The notes below the pieces were generated by a model. It saw only the letters and a list, made by a program, of their open reading frames with translations. It had not been told where the DNA came from and ran no database searches. Positions 42,145 through 51,960 of a stretch of DNA of 64,000 bases are shown here, one piece after another. Every line of letters begins with the position of its first letter. Position 1 is the first letter of the stretch. A program made the translations under genes and the position numbers. The DNA is from Galbitalea soli. Its GTDB lineage: Bacteria; Actinomycetota; Actinomycetes; Actinomycetales; Microbacteriaceae. The stretch covers positions 496,001 to 560,000 of the forward strand of contig NZ_JAAGWZ010000002.1 of assembly GCF_010686725.1 (NCBI RefSeq). The letters are read 5' to 3'.

Positions 42145-43038
42145 TCACGCGAGCCCGGCCGACACGCGCCAGGCGTCGCCCGCGGGGGCCGCGCCCTCGC
42201 GCAGGATCTGGGCTTCGATCAGGCCGTACGGCCGGTCGGCGGCCCAGAAGACCTCGTTCGGGTTGTCCATGCCGTAGGGGCTGAGGTCGTAGGCGAAGTG
42301 GTGCTTGTTGGGGGCGGCGAGTCGCACCTCCGCGATCTCGTCGTGGGCCTCCAGCACCGCCTTCCCCATGTGCCACAGGGTCTGCTGCAGGGCGAGCGAC
42401 TGCAGGGTGGCGAACTCGCGCACCATGATCCGCTTCACGTCGGCGTAGACCGCATCCCAGTCCACGGCCGTGCTCGTGAACCGCCACTGGGCCTTGAGCG
42501 CGGTCGCCATGACGCGGTCGTTGGTCTCGCCGAGGGTCGTGTACTCGTCTTTGAGGAATCCCGCGAACTCCGACCCGGTCGACTTCAGGATGACCAGCTC
42601 CTTGAGCCCGCCCACGACGTGCTCGCCGCTCGCGTCCACCGTGATCGCGGCGGTGCGGATCTCGGGCCCCTTCCGCAGCCAGGTGTGGTCGTGCTCGGCG
42701 CCATTGACGACCGCGCGCTCCCAGGCGTACTCCTCGATCTCGATGCGGGCGCCCGTCACCGGCGAGACGTCGCCGACGAAGTGGCGGGCCAGTTCGAGTC
42801 CGAAGGTCTCGATCGCCTCGACGCCCTTCGACTTGGCGAAGGCATAGGCGGTGTTCTTCTGCGTGTCCGTCGGCAGAACGTTCGACTGGTCGCCCGCCAG
42901 ATAGGCGGGCTCGAAGGGGCCGCGCAGGGCGGTCGTCACATTGAGGTCGCGGATCTCGTGCCGAGGGCTGTCGCGGTAGATGCGCACGAGCCGCGACTCC
43001 GCCTTGCCGTACTGGTTGTCGCCCAGGATGATCGCCAT
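42145..43038 (-). CDS. uox: Urate oxidase (cofactor-free uricase)
   Basis: A 297-residue uricase that oxidises urate to 5-hydroxyisourate with O2. The catalytic Lys-Thr-His set is visible: GKAESRLVR near the N-terminus, LPTDTQKNT at about residue 55, and NKHHFAYDL near residue 250. FGLELARHF and the tunnel-fold repeats are typical. Length is normal. It lies 25 bases after allB. Confidence 0.95.
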   Translation of the reverse strand: MAIILGDNQYGKAESRLVRIYRDSPRHEIRDLNVTTALRGPFEPAYLAGDQSNVLPTDTQKNTAYAFAKSKGVEAIETFGLELARHFVGDVSPVTGARIEIEEYAWERAVVNGAEHDHTWLRKGPEIRTAAITVDASGEHVVGGLKELVILKSTGSEFAGFLKDEYTTLGETNDRVMATALKAQWRFTSTAVDWDAVYADVKRIMVREFATLQSLALQQTLWHMGKAVLEAHDEIAEVRLAAPNKHHFAYDLSPYGMDNPNEVFWAADRPYGLIEAQILREGAAPAGDAWRVSAGLA

Positions 43039-43063
43039 GGTTCTGCCTTTCGGTGGGGCCAGC

Positions 43064-44422
43064 TCAGCGCTGGTGGGAGGGGTCGGTGGGTCGGTCGAGC
43101 AGGATCCCGCGCGGCGGGGCGTCGGCCCCCACGTCGACGAGGGTCCCGCGCAGCCAGGTGCGGCGCGCGATGCCGCGGAGCTCGCGGCCGTCGAAGGCGG
43201 TCACCGGGTTCTTGTGGAGCAGCTCGGCCGCGTGCACGGTGAAGCTCGCGCCGGGGGCGAAGGCGACGAGGTCGGCGACCGCGCCCACGCGGATCGAGCC
43301 TCGGGATGCGCCCAGCCCGACGAGGGCGGCGGGGCGGGTGGACATCCACTCGATGACCCGCGCGAGCGGGATGCCGCGCCGACCCGCCTCGGTGCTGATC
43401 GCCGCGAGGCCCAGCTGGAGACCGGCGATTCCGCCCCAGGCGAGCGCGAAGTCGCCGTCGTGGGCGAACTTGAGGTCGGCCGTGGAGGGGCTGTGGTCAG
43501 TGACGATGATGTCGATGTCGCCGTCGAGCAGCGCCTGCCACAGGGCATCCCGGTTGGACTCGTCGCGGATCGGCGGGCAGCACTTGAACTGGGTCGCCCC
43601 GTCGTCGATCTGCTCCGCCGAGATGGTGAGGTAATGGGGGCAGGTCTCCACGGTGAGCGGCAGCCCTTCGGCGCGGGCCGCCCTGATCGCAGGGAGCGCC
43701 GCCGCCGAGGAGAGGTGCAGGATGTGCGCCCGCGCGCCCGTGCGGCGAACGCCCGCGATCACGCGCTCGATGGCGGTCACCTCGGCCGCGTCCGGGCGGG
43801 AGTCGACGAAGTCGGCGTAGTGGCGCCCGCCCGCGCCCGCGTGCGCGTCGAGCACCCCCGGGTCCTCCGCGTGCACGATGAGCAGGCCTCCGAAGCCGGC
43901 GATCTCGTCGAGGGCGCGCTCCAGCTGCGCCGCGTCGAGGTGCCCGAACTCGTCGACGCCGGAGGGCGCGAGGAAGGCCTTGAAGCCGAACACGCCCGCG
44001 TCGTGCAGTTCGCGCAGCGTGCCGAGGTTCTCGGGAACCGCCCCGCCCCAGAAGCCGACGTCGATGACCGACTTCGCGGCGGCCACCGCCCGTTTGGTCG
44101 CGAGCGCCTCCACCGTCGTGGTCGCGGGGATGCTGTTGAGCGGCATGTCGACGATCGTCGTGACGCCCCCCGCGGCAGCGGCGCGCGTCGCGCTCGCGAA
44201 GCCCTCCCAGGCGGTTCGCCCGGGCTCGTTGACGTGCACGTGCGTGTCGACGAGGCCGGGGATGAGGATCTCGTCGTCGGCGAGGGTGGCGAGCGGCCCC
44301 TCCAGCGGGTGCGGTGCGATCTCGGTGATCACACCGTCGCTGACGCCGATCCAGGCCTCGCGGCTCTCCCCGTCGATGAGGGCGCGGCGGGCGTGGATGA
44401 CCAGGTCGAAGGGGGTGCTCAT
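43064..44422 (-). CDS. allB: Allantoinase
   Basis: A 452-residue cyclic amidohydrolase. Binuclear metal ligands: [12 protein letters not shown], the carboxylated Lys in [11 protein letters not shown] (about residue 150), IVHAED, HILHLSS and VTDHSPS. These match AllB rather than dihydropyrimidinase. It hydrolyses allantoin to allantoate. ATG 44422 is preferred; an ATG at 44467 would add 15 unlike residues. First gene of the minus operon, divergent from the MTHFR-like gene. Confidence 0.92.
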   Translation of the reverse strand: MSTPFDLVIHARRALIDGESREAWIGVSDGVITEIAPHPLEGPLATLADDEILIPGLVDTHVHVNEPGRTAWEGFASATRAAAAGGVTTIVDMPLNSIPATTTVEALATKRAVAAAKSVIDVGFWGGAVPENLGTLRELHDAGVFGFKAFLAPSGVDEFGHLDAAQLERALDEIAGFGGLLIVHAEDPGVLDAHAGAGGRHYADFVDSRPDAAEVTAIERVIAGVRRTGARAHILHLSSAAALPAIRAARAEGLPLTVETCPHYLTISAEQIDDGATQFKCCPPIRDESNRDALWQALLDGDIDIIVTDHSPSTADLKFAHDGDFALAWGGIAGLQLGLAAISTEAGRRGIPLARVIEWMSTRPAALVGLGASRGSIRVGAVADLVAFAPGASFTVHAAELLHKNPVTAFDGRELRGIARRTWLRGTLVDVGADAPPRGILLDRPTDPSHQR

Positions 44423-44475
44423 GGGCGGGGTGCTCTCGTGACGGGGGTTGGAACAGGCGCGAAACACGCGGTCGC

Positions 44476-44481
44476 TACGAT
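44476..44481 (+). promoter_or_regulatory. -10-like hexamer for MTHFR-like gene
   Basis: TACGAT ends six bases before the ATG at 44488, the leaderless spacing seen elsewhere in the window. Confidence 0.4.
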
Positions 44482-44487
44482 GACCGC

Positions 44488-45579
44488 ATGCTGACCACCT
44501 GTCCGAAATCGATGGAGTACGGACCCTGCGGAGGGGTCGAATTCGACGGCACCTGCGAGGTGTCGCCGCACCCCTGCGTGTTCCTCGACGTGGCGACCGT
44601 CCGCTGGCACGGAATCGCGCCCGCGGAGATCACCGAGCGGGTGACGAGCGACCAGGATGTGGTGGCACGGGCGCCCTTCCCCGCCGCCGATCCGGTGCCG
44701 CCGGTGATCCCCTCGGCGGGCGGCGAGCGGATGCGAGAGCTGATCGCGACCCGCCCGATCGTCGTCGCCGACTTCCCGGCCCGAGCGCTCGATGCGGCTT
44801 CCATCGCTGAGTGCGGCGCGATTCTGAGCGGCCGGGTGGATGCGGTACTCGCGGGGGATGCCGGATCGGCACGCGTGCAGTTTCCGCCCGCGTATCGGGC
44901 GTCGCTCATCCTCGCCGCCGGCCTCACGCCGTGGACCGGGTTCAACTGCCGCGACCGCAACCGTGTCGCGATGGAGGGTGAGCTCGCCGCGCTCGCCCAC
45001 GCGGGTGTCGGCGCCGTGCACTGCGTGACGGGCGACCACACCCTGACCGGCTCGCGCCCGGATGCCGTGCCCGTCTTCGACCTCGACTCGACCGAGGCCG
45101 CCTCGCTCGCGCGGGCGGCCGGGCACCTCGTCTCGGTGGGCGAGTCGCCGGCGACGCCGCCGGTCGGGCGCCGCGCCGATCGCCTGCTGCAGAAGGCGGC
45201 CGCGGGGGCGGAGGTCTGCTTCGTCAACCACGCCGGCGGGGTCCAGCCGGTGCGGGAGTTCATCGCGCGGGCGCACGACATCGGCGTCACGCTCGACTAC
45301 ATCGCGTGCATCCCGATCGTCGTGGACCGGGCGAGCGCCGAGCTGCTGCGCAGCTTCACGAGTCTCGCCCTGCCGCCCGGCTACCTCGAGCGCATCCTGG
45401 GCGCGGCCGACCCCTTCGAGGAGGGCATCGCCGCCGCGGTCGAACTCGCGCACGGCATGCTCGCGCTCGACTCGGTCGCCGGCGTGAATCTCTCCGGCGG
45501 CGCGGGCGCCGGGCGCGAGGCGTGGTTCGCCGAGGCGCTGGGCCGCATCGCCGACGGCATCGGCGTCACCACTCGCTAG
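44488..45579 (+). CDS. Methylenetetrahydrofolate reductase-like protein with Cys-rich N-terminus
   Basis: A 363-residue protein. The first 35 residues hold a Cys-rich motif ([25 protein letters not shown]) like the MTHFR C-terminal-type zinc or Fe-S domain that is usually a separate module. The rest resembles an MTHFR barrel ([45 protein letters not shown]). Classical MTHFR uses FAD and folate. Here the reaction is unknown; a one-carbon role linked to glycine or formyl groups from purine breakdown is possible. It is a single gene facing the PNPOx gene, with 8 bases between stops. Confidence 0.75.
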   Translation: MLTTCPKSMEYGPCGGVEFDGTCEVSPHPCVFLDVATVRWHGIAPAEITERVTSDQDVVARAPFPAADPVPPVIPSAGGERMRELIATRPIVVADFPARALDAASIAECGAILSGRVDAVLAGDAGSARVQFPPAYRASLILAAGLTPWTGFNCRDRNRVAMEGELAALAHAGVGAVHCVTGDHTLTGSRPDAVPVFDLDSTEAASLARAAGHLVSVGESPATPPVGRRADRLLQKAAAGAEVCFVNHAGGVQPVREFIARAHDIGVTLDYIACIPIVVDRASAELLRSFTSLALPPGYLERILGAADPFEEGIAAAVELAHGMLALDSVAGVNLSGGAGAGREAWFAEALGRIADGIGVTTR

Positions 45580-45587
45580 CGGAATCA

Positions 45588-46160
45588 TCAGCCCGCGAGG
45601 TGCTGCACCGACCACGCCTCGCCGTCGCGGACATACTCCACGCGATGGCTGGCGGTGTCGGGGTTGCTGGTCCAGAAGGTCAGGCGGAACGGCCTCACCA
45701 GATAGCCGGCCCAGTTCGCGGGCTGGCGGAAGCCGTCGGGGTGGGCCTCGGTGAAGGATGCCCACGCGCGCCGCCGCTCGTCGATCGGCAGTTGCGCGAA
45801 CTCCACCGAGTTCTGCCAGGCCAGTTGCTGCAGGTATGGGGAGCGCTTCTCGTAGGCCGCAGCGACCTCGCGCGGAGCGGCGGGTTCGGCCGCGCCGCGG
45901 ATCACCAGCTGCCGCGTGAAGCCGGGCCACAGCACCGTGATCGCGACGAGCGGGTTGGCGGCGATGTCGGCCGCCTTCCGGCTGTGCGCGTCGGTGTGGA
46001 AGTAGAAGCCGTCCTCGTCGAACTCGCTCATGAGCACCGTGCGGGCGTCGGCCCCGCCGTCCGCGGTCACCGTGGAGAGCGTGATCTGCGGGCGGTCCGG
46101 GTCGTCGTTGTCGGGCAACCACTCGCGCACGAGCGCGAGGGCCTCCGCGGGGTAGCTCAC
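45588..46160 (-). CDS. Pyridoxamine 5'-phosphate oxidase family flavoprotein
   Basis: A 190-residue FMN split-barrel protein with PdxH features: DARTVLMSEFDEDGFYFHTDAHSRKAADI and FTRQLVIRGAA for FMN phosphate, and the C-terminal HRVEYVRDGEAWSVQHLAG in place of the usual R-x-x-x-W-x-x-x-R-L-x-P ending. The missing final Arg and Pro suggest it may act on a substrate other than pyridoxamine phosphate. It overlaps the creatininase-family gene by four bases and is last in the long minus operon. Confidence 0.78.
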   Translation of the reverse strand: MSYPAEALALVREWLPDNDDPDRPQITLSTVTADGGADARTVLMSEFDEDGFYFHTDAHSRKAADIAANPLVAITVLWPGFTRQLVIRGAAEPAAPREVAAAYEKRSPYLQQLAWQNSVEFAQLPIDERRRAWASFTEAHPDGFRQPANWAGYLVRPFRLTFWTSNPDTASHRVEYVRDGEAWSVQHLAG

Positions 46161-46939
46161 GACTCCTCCGGAAGGTGGCGGAACGCGGCGATCTCGGCGA
46201 GCGCCGCGACGCCGTCGGCGACGGCCTTCGCGTAGAGCTCGGCGCCGTACTCCGCGTTCGATCCGGTCGCGTCGCCGACCACGCCGGCCGGACCGAAGTC
46301 GTCGCTCAGCCAGCCGAAGTGCACGCGTCCGCCGTTGAACTTGATGTATTCGAGCTCGGCCATGTGGTCGGGCACCCAGCGGTCGGCTTTGCTGAGGTCG
46401 ACCAGCTCCGGCCGCAGATGCATGATCATCGAGGTCTCGGCGTATCCGCCGTGGATGCCGAAGCCGAGCTCATCGGGGCCGTTCTGCCCATCGCCCGCCG
46501 CCATCGCGCTTCCGGTGAGGAAGGTGCGCAGCCCGAAGCGGCGGCGCAGCTCGCGGAGGGCGACCTGCAGGAGCGCGATGTTGCCGCCGTGCCCGTTGTA
46601 GAAGACGATCGTGCGCGCCTTGGTGGTGAGCATGCTGCGCCCGATATCGACGACGGTCTGCAGGAGGGTGTCGGCGTTCAGCCAGAAGGTTCCCGGGGCC
46701 CAGCTGTGTTCGTCCGACTTGGTGTAGGCGAGGGAGGGCAGCAGCCACACGTCCTGTCCCGCGGCGGCGGCCTCCTCGACGATGCCGCGCGCGATGAGGT
46801 CGGCCATGAGCCAGTCGGTCGCGAGCGGCAGGTGAGGTCCGTGGTGCTCGATCGCGCCGGTCGGCAGCACGAGGATGGAGTTCTCGGTGAGCGCGGCGTC
46901 GGCGGCCGGGCCGGACAGATTGATGAGTTCGCGGGTCAT
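46157..46939 (-). CDS. Creatininase family protein
   Basis: A 260-residue metal-dependent amidohydrolase of the creatininase fold. Metal ligands are in PTGAIEHHGPHLPLATD and FYNGHGGN, with EHSWAPGT between. Family members hydrolyse creatinine, other cyclic amides, or cleave peptides such as premycofactocin. The operon includes a CodA-like deaminase and an ABC transporter, so a cyclic N-compound is a reasonable guess. It overlaps both neighbours by four bases. Confidence 0.83.
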   Translation of the reverse strand: MTRELINLSGPAADAALTENSILVLPTGAIEHHGPHLPLATDWLMADLIARGIVEEAAAAGQDVWLLPSLAYTKSDEHSWAPGTFWLNADTLLQTVVDIGRSMLTTKARTIVFYNGHGGNIALLQVALRELRRRFGLRTFLTGSAMAAGDGQNGPDELGFGIHGGYAETSMIMHLRPELVDLSKADRWVPDHMAELEYIKFNGGRVHFGWLSDDFGPAGVVGDATGSNAEYGAELYAKAVADGVAALAEIAAFRHLPEES

Positions 46940-48258
46940 GAGACTTTGCCTCCGGTGGTGAGCGGGGCCTCGGTGACGAGCTTGCCCGGGTTGAGCAGGT
47001 GGTTCGGGTCGGTGGTCGCGGCGAGCGCGGCGGTGCGGGCCGGCTCGAAGTCGACGAACCACTGGTGCGGGTTGTGGAATCCGACGCCGAGGGCGGTCAG
47101 CTTGTCGAAGCCCGCGTAGACATCCTCGGCGCTCGTGTACACCCCCGCGAGCATCCCGATGGGGCGCCCGTGCTGCGACTCGATGTGCAGCATGCCGCCC
47201 TCGTAGACGGCGTGCACCTCGTCGATGCGGTCGACGAGCGCGTCGCCCGAGACCTCCACGTGGAAGTAGCGGTCGGGGTAGGCCTTCTGCAGCCACTCGA
47301 TCGGGTGGTTGTACGACATCATGCTGATCTTCATCGAGGTCTGGGGGCCACCGCGGATGTCGTCGACCCGCCCGCCCGCCGCGATCACGAGCGCGGTCGC
47401 CTCCTCGATCGTGGCGGGGTCGAGGATCGCCCGCAGGCTGGAGCGGTCGGCCGGGATGCCCGGGTCGTCGGGAAGCGCGTTGGCGAGCGTCGGCAGGTCG
47501 GCGGAGACGAGACGCGGCGTCGGGTCGAGGTCGGCGAAGGGGCGGATCAGCGAGAGCGCGTCCTCGAAGCGGTCGAAGCTCGCGAAGAATCCCTGCCAGT
47601 CCTGCAGCGGCTCGAGCCGCACCGTCGCGCGGGCGATGATGCCGGCGGTGCCGTAGTTGTGCACGTAGGCCTGGGCCTCCTCGCCCTCGACGTGCACGAG
47701 CCGGGCATCCGGAACCGCGTGCACCACGTCGAGCGCCAGCACGAAGCCGTTGCTGTTGGAGCCGTGCTTGATCGACCCGGTGCCGCCGGATCCGCCGGAG
47801 AGGAATCCGCCGAGGGTGGACTGCGCCGTCGAGGGGTACATGAGGATCTGCTGTTCGGCCTTGTTGGCGGCCTGCTCGAGCGCGACCATCGTCGCCCCGG
47901 CCTCCGCCGTGATGAATCCGTCGCCGACCTCCGTGATCGCCCGCGCCTTGGTGAGGTCGAGCACGAGTCCGCCGCTCATCGGGATCGCCTGGCCGTAGTT
48001 GCCGGTGCCCTTTCCGCGCGGGGTGATGGGCACGCCGTGGCGCACCGCCGCGCCGACGGCGAGGGCGATCTCCTCGGCGGTCGTGGGGGAGGCGACGAGG
48101 TCGGCGAGCCCCAGCGGCAACTGCTCGCGGATGACCGGCGACAGTTTCGCGCCGTCGATGGAGGCGCGCTCGCGGGCCGCGAGCTCGACGGTGACGGCCC
48201 GATCGCCGAGCAGTTCGCGCAGCTCCGCTTCGAGGGCCGCGATGGCGGTGTCTGTCAT
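46936..48258 (-). CDS. FAD-binding oxidase (GlcD/VAO type)
   Basis: A 440-residue flavin oxidase. FAD binding is shown by ITPRGKGTGNYGQAIP (about residue 80) and STAQSTLGGFLSGGSGGTGS (about 145), and the C-terminus ends in DPNHLLNPGKL. Such enzymes oxidise hydroxyacids, alcohols or amines. The substrate is unknown; its operon contains creatininase, PNPOx and SDR proteins. It is distinct from the AGPS-like protein at 22933, lacking HHHGVG. Confidence 0.85.
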   Translation of the reverse strand: MTDTAIAALEAELRELLGDRAVTVELAARERASIDGAKLSPVIREQLPLGLADLVASPTTAEEIALAVGAAVRHGVPITPRGKGTGNYGQAIPMSGGLVLDLTKARAITEVGDGFITAEAGATMVALEQAANKAEQQILMYPSTAQSTLGGFLSGGSGGTGSIKHGSNSNGFVLALDVVHAVPDARLVHVEGEEAQAYVHNYGTAGIIARATVRLEPLQDWQGFFASFDRFEDALSLIRPFADLDPTPRLVSADLPTLANALPDDPGIPADRSSLRAILDPATIEEATALVIAAGGRVDDIRGGPQTSMKISMMSYNHPIEWLQKAYPDRYFHVEVSGDALVDRIDEVHAVYEGGMLHIESQHGRPIGMLAGVYTSAEDVYAGFDKLTALGVGFHNPHQWFVDFEPARTAALAATTDPNHLLNPGKLVTEAPLTTGGKVS

Positions 48259-48289
48259 GTGTTCGTCTTCCTGAGGGTGCGGTGAGGGA

Positions 48290-49051
48290 TCAGTGCATGA
48301 CCATGCCGCCGGTGACGTTGATCGCCTGGCCGGTCAGATAGTCGGAGTCGTGGGAGGCGAGGAACAGCGCGACGGCGGCGACGTCCTCGGGTTCGCCGAG
48401 GCGGCCGAGCGGCGAGTAGCTCGCCCACTCGCGCACCATCTCCTCGGTGCGGGTCGCGGCGCCCATCTCGGTGAGGATGTAGCCGGGGCAGAGCGAGTTC
48501 GCGGTGATGCCGTAGCGGCCCCACTCGAGCGCCGCGACGCGCGTGAGCGCAACGACCGCGGCCTTCGAGGCGGGGTACGCGCCTTCGCCGGCGCCGCCCT
48601 TCTTGGCGGCCATGCTCGCGAGGTTGATGATCTTGCCGCCGGTACCGGCCGCGATCATGCGGCGCGCGACGACCTGCATAGTGGTGAGCATCGCGCGGGT
48701 GTTGATGGAGAAGGTCTCGTTCCAGTCCTCGACCGTCAGGTCGAGGAGGGGGGTGAAGCGCAGGATCCCCGCGCTGTTGACGAGCACGTCCACTCCGCCG
48801 AGCCCGTCGACCGCCGCCTGGGTAGCCGCTGTCGTCGCCTCGGGGTCGAGGAGATCGACGGGGTGGAAGGTGCCGCCGAGCTCGTGGGCGAGGGCGGTAC
48901 CCTCGCCCACGAGCCGGTCGAGGATAGCCACGCGGGCGCCCTCTCGGGAGTAGCTGGCGGCGATCGCGCCGCCGATGCCTCGCGCACCGCCGGTGACGAC
49001 GACGCGCGTGCCCGCGAGCCTCGCGGTCGTCGTCACCGATGGTGTGCTCAT
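48290..49051 (-). CDS. SDR-family oxidoreductase
   Basis: A 253-residue classical SDR: TGGARGIG (about residues 20-27), NSAG at about 92, catalytic Ser in NLASMAAKKG and Tyr/Lys in YPASK. The C-terminus YLTGQAINVTGGMVMH is typical of FabG-like sugar or alcohol dehydrogenases. It lies 10 bases after the ABC binding protein gene in the long minus operon and probably handles the transported compound or its product. Confidence 0.88.
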   Translation of the reverse strand: MSTPSVTTTARLAGTRVVVTGGARGIGGAIAASYSREGARVAILDRLVGEGTALAHELGGTFHPVDLLDPEATTAATQAAVDGLGGVDVLVNSAGILRFTPLLDLTVEDWNETFSINTRAMLTTMQVVARRMIAAGTGGKIINLASMAAKKGGAGEGAYPASKAAVVALTRVAALEWGRYGITANSLCPGYILTEMGAATRTEEMVREWASYSPLGRLGEPEDVAAVALFLASHDSDYLTGQAINVTGGMVMH

Positions 49052-49061
49052 GCGAACCTGC

Positions 49062-50237
49062 CTAGAAGCCGATCGACTTGTCGATGAACTCGTTGGTGAA
49101 GATGTCCGCCGCCGTGAGGCCGGCCTTCGGCGCCGATCCGCTCTTCGTGAAGATCGGGGTGTCGATGTCGATGATCTTCTGCACGCGGGTCTGGTCCATG
49201 TCGCCCATGTACGCGTTGTCGCCGTTGCCGACGAGCTTGAGCGACTTCATCTCCTTGACCGAGTAGTCGGCCACGCCCTGGGTGTAGACCCAGCCGTTGT
49301 TGAAGGCGCTGACGAGCTGCAGGATGAGCGCGTTGGTCGCCGCCGGGCTCTTGAAGTAGTCGACCTCGGCCTGCTGCAGCACGGGGACGAGCTTCTTGAG
49401 GCACGGGGTCAGCGAGGCGAGCTCACCGGTGCGCACCGAGACGGCCGAGGCGTAGACCGGGTAGCCCACGTCGTTGGTCAGCTGGAACTTGACCGGCTTG
49501 CCCCAGGCCGCCACCTCGTTCTGGTAGATGTACGGCTCGGCGCTCGCGAAGCCCTGCTGCGCATCCTTGCCCTTGGCGGCGACGAACTTGGCGGGGCTTC
49601 CGTCGTAGCTTCCGTCGACGACACTCTTGTCGAGGATTCCCGCACCCATCAGGTACTCCATGTAGGCCGCACCACCGAAGTAGCGCACCACGCCGCCGTC
49701 GGCCTTGAGGGCCGTGCCGAGCGAGGCGATGTCGGTCACGTTGGGGTAGTAGGACGGGTCCCACATGATCATCTGCGGGCCGATGTCGAGCGGCGCGAAG
49801 ACCGCGGTGGTCGGCAGCTTGTCGGAGAGCTGAACGGCCTCGTCGGTCGTGACGTAGCCGAGCGTGATGCTCTTGTCGGCGTACATCTGGCTGGAGACCG
49901 TCTGGTACCCGATCGCCGGCCCGCCGGAGCGGATCTCGACGTTGACGCCGGTGGGCTTGCCGCCGGAGTACAGCGCCCCCGAGACCGACTTCTTGTCGGC
50001 GTTGATGACCGGGTTCGGTCCGAGCAGCTGGTACAGGTGACCGTGCTCCGACTCGGGGTTCCAGTCGGTCTGGATCGTGACCGTGGCCGGGCAGACGCCG
50101 GAGAGGTCGACGGCCGAGGCGGCCGCGGCCGTCGTCGTGGTGCTGGTGGGCGTGGAGGTGGCGCAGCCCGCGAGAGCGAGGGTCGCGGCGATCACCGTCC
50201 CGAGGCCGATGGCGGACCGTAGAGCTGTTTTACGCAT
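49062..50237 (-). CDS. NitT/TauT-type ABC substrate-binding lipoprotein
   Basis: A 391-residue binding lipoprotein with lipobox LALAGC (Cys about residue 25) and a Thr/Ala-rich linker. The mature part resembles NMT1/SsuA-like proteins that bind pyrimidine-like or sulfonate ligands (VTIQTDWNPESEHGHLYQLLG, SVSGALYSGGKPTGVNVEIRSGGPAIGYQ). The linked deaminase and the purine neighbourhood suggest a nucleobase or similar N-heterocycle. It lies 74 bases after the permease gene. Confidence 0.85.
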   Translation of the reverse strand: MRKTALRSAIGLGTVIAATLALAGCATSTPTSTTTTAAAASAVDLSGVCPATVTIQTDWNPESEHGHLYQLLGPNPVINADKKSVSGALYSGGKPTGVNVEIRSGGPAIGYQTVSSQMYADKSITLGYVTTDEAVQLSDKLPTTAVFAPLDIGPQMIMWDPSYYPNVTDIASLGTALKADGGVVRYFGGAAYMEYLMGAGILDKSVVDGSYDGSPAKFVAAKGKDAQQGFASAEPYIYQNEVAAWGKPVKFQLTNDVGYPVYASAVSVRTGELASLTPCLKKLVPVLQQAEVDYFKSPAATNALILQLVSAFNNGWVYTQGVADYSVKEMKSLKLVGNGDNAYMGDMDQTRVQKIIDIDTPIFTKSGSAPKAGLTAADIFTNEFIDKSIGF

Positions 50238-50311
50238 GGTTCTCCTTGTTGTGGGTGCGGTGCAGGATGCGGAGGTGCAGTGGTGCGTCGAGAGGAGTCG
50301 TGGGGCGCGGA

Positions 50312-51175
50312 TCAGGTGAAGTCGTACCACTTGCCGATCGCGAGGCGGCCGATCAGGCCGAAGAGCAGGAACACGGCCACCCCGAGCAGCGAGGCGGTGA
50401 TGATCGCCGCGAAGGTGCCCGGGCCGTTGAGGCGGGAGTTGGAGACGTAGATCAGCACGCCGAGCCCGGGGGTGCCGCGCTGGAAGAACTGGTCGCCGAC
50501 GATCGCGCCGATCACCGAGAGCCCGGCCGCGGTGCGGAGGCCGACGAAGATCGAGGGCAGCGCCGCGGGGAACTGGAGCTTCGTGAGGGTGGTCCAGCGG
50601 CTCGCGCCCTGCAGGGTGAACAGCTCGCGCTGGGCACGGTCGGCCGACTGCAGGCCGAACAGGGTGTTCGACACCATCGGGAACAGCGAGATCATCACGG
50701 TCACGATCACGCGGGAGTTGAACTCGAAGCCGAAGAGGTTTCCGATGAGCGGCACAAGCGCGAGGATCGGGATGCACTGCAGGATGACCGCGTAGGGGAA
50801 GAACGACCGCTCAGCCCACTTCGCCTGAGCCATCAGCACCGCCCACAGCACGCCGATCACGATCGCGATCGCGAGACCCGTGAGCGCCACCGTGGTGGAC
50901 TTGCCCAGCGCGTCGAGCAGCTGGCTCAGGAAGCTGGGGTTCGGCGCGACCTGGCCCGGCTTGAGCAGCGCCTTCGGGGCGAACACGACCTCCACGACCT
51001 GCAGCGGGTAGGGCACCAGGAAGCTGAGCTGCTGAACCTTGTCGTAGTACAGCGCGATGAGATCCCAGAGGCCGATGAGGCCGAAGAAGACCACGACCGG
51101 CTGCCACCAGGTGGAGGGACGGAGTCGGATGCGGCCGCGGCGCGCGGCCGGTGCGACGAGCGCCTCGGTTGCCAT
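50312..51175 (-). CDS. NitT/TauT-type ABC transporter permease
   Basis: A 287-residue permease with about six membrane segments and the ABC-ATPase coupling loop LFTLQGASRWTTLTKLQFPAALPSIF (EAA region). The early hydrophobic segment is VVVFFGLIGLWDLIALYY. It overlaps the ATPase gene by one base (TGATG). Together with 49062 and 51175 it forms one importer. Confidence 0.9.
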   Translation of the reverse strand: MATEALVAPAARRGRIRLRPSTWWQPVVVFFGLIGLWDLIALYYDKVQQLSFLVPYPLQVVEVVFAPKALLKPGQVAPNPSFLSQLLDALGKSTTVALTGLAIAIVIGVLWAVLMAQAKWAERSFFPYAVILQCIPILALVPLIGNLFGFEFNSRVIVTVMISLFPMVSNTLFGLQSADRAQRELFTLQGASRWTTLTKLQFPAALPSIFVGLRTAAGLSVIGAIVGDQFFQRGTPGLGVLIYVSNSRLNGPGTFAAIITASLLGVAVFLLFGLIGRLAIGKWYDFT

Positions 51176-51960
51176 CAGCTGTGCCCCTCTCGGAGTGCGT
51201 GGGAGACCTCGCCGACGAGTTCGGCGAACTCCGGGGTGAATCGGATATCCGGGTCGCGCGGCATCGGGAACGGCACGTCGAACCGCTCGACGATCGATCC
51301 GGGACGCCCCGACATGACGATGACCTTGGTCGACAGGTACACCGCTTCGGAGACGGAGTGCGTGATGAAGAGCCCGGCGAACTGCTTCTCGACGAAGAGG
51401 CGCAGCAGCTCGTCGTTCAGCCGCTCGCGGGTGATCTCGTCGAGTGCGCCGAAGGGCTCGTCGAAGAGGAAGAGCTCCGGCTCGAGCGTGAGCGAGCGGG
51501 CGAGCGAGGCGCGCATCCGCATACCGCCGGAGAGCTGCTTCGGCAGGTTCTTCTCGAAGCCCTTGAGGCCGACGAGCTCGATCGCCTCCTGCGCCTTCGC
51601 CGCGCGCTGCGCCTTCGGCATGTGGTGGAGTTCGGCGAGGAGCTCGACGTTCTTGCTGATCGAGCGCCAGGGCAGAAGGGTCGCGTCCTGGAACACGTAG
51701 CCGATGCGGTCGGTGTCGACCTCGGCGACTCCCTCGGACGCCTTCTCCAGGCCCGAGGCGATGCGGAGCAGGGTGGACTTGCCGCAGCCCGAGGGGCCGA
51801 CGACGGTCACGAACTCGCCGCGGTTGACGGTGAGGTCGACGTTCCGCAGCGCGATGGTGCCGTTGGGGAACTGCATCGCGACGTTTCGGAAGTCGAGCAG
51901 CGTTCCGGGTGCGGTGCCGGTCACGCTCGGGGAGGGGGCGGTAGTCGTCATGGACGTCAC
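51175..51960 (-). CDS. NitT/TauT-type ABC transporter ATPase
   Basis: A 261-residue ATPase: Walker A GPSGCGKST, Q-loop FQDATLLPW, signature LSGGMRMR, Walker B LFLFDEPFGALD, H-loop FITHSVSEAVYLS. These match SsuB/TauB-like importers. GTG 51960 overlaps the deaminase stop (GTGA); ATG 51951 is an alternative start three codons in. Confidence 0.93.
   Translation of the reverse strand: MTSMTTTAPSPSVTGTAPGTLLDFRNVAMQFPNGTIALRNVDLTVNRGEFVTVVGPSGCGKSTLLRIASGLEKASEGVAEVDTDRIGYVFQDATLLPWRSISKNVELLAELHHMPKAQRAAKAQEAIELVGLKGFEKNLPKQLSGGMRMRASLARSLTLEPELFLFDEPFGALDEITRERLNDELLRLFVEKQFAGLFITHSVSEAVYLSTKVIVMSGRPGSIVERFDVPFPMPRDPDIRFTPEFAELVGEVSHALREGHS

Noticed and set aside
44423-44467. Upstream ATG at 44467 as allantoinase start
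   Set aside because: The extra 15 residues do not resemble allantoinases and overlap the divergent promoter region.
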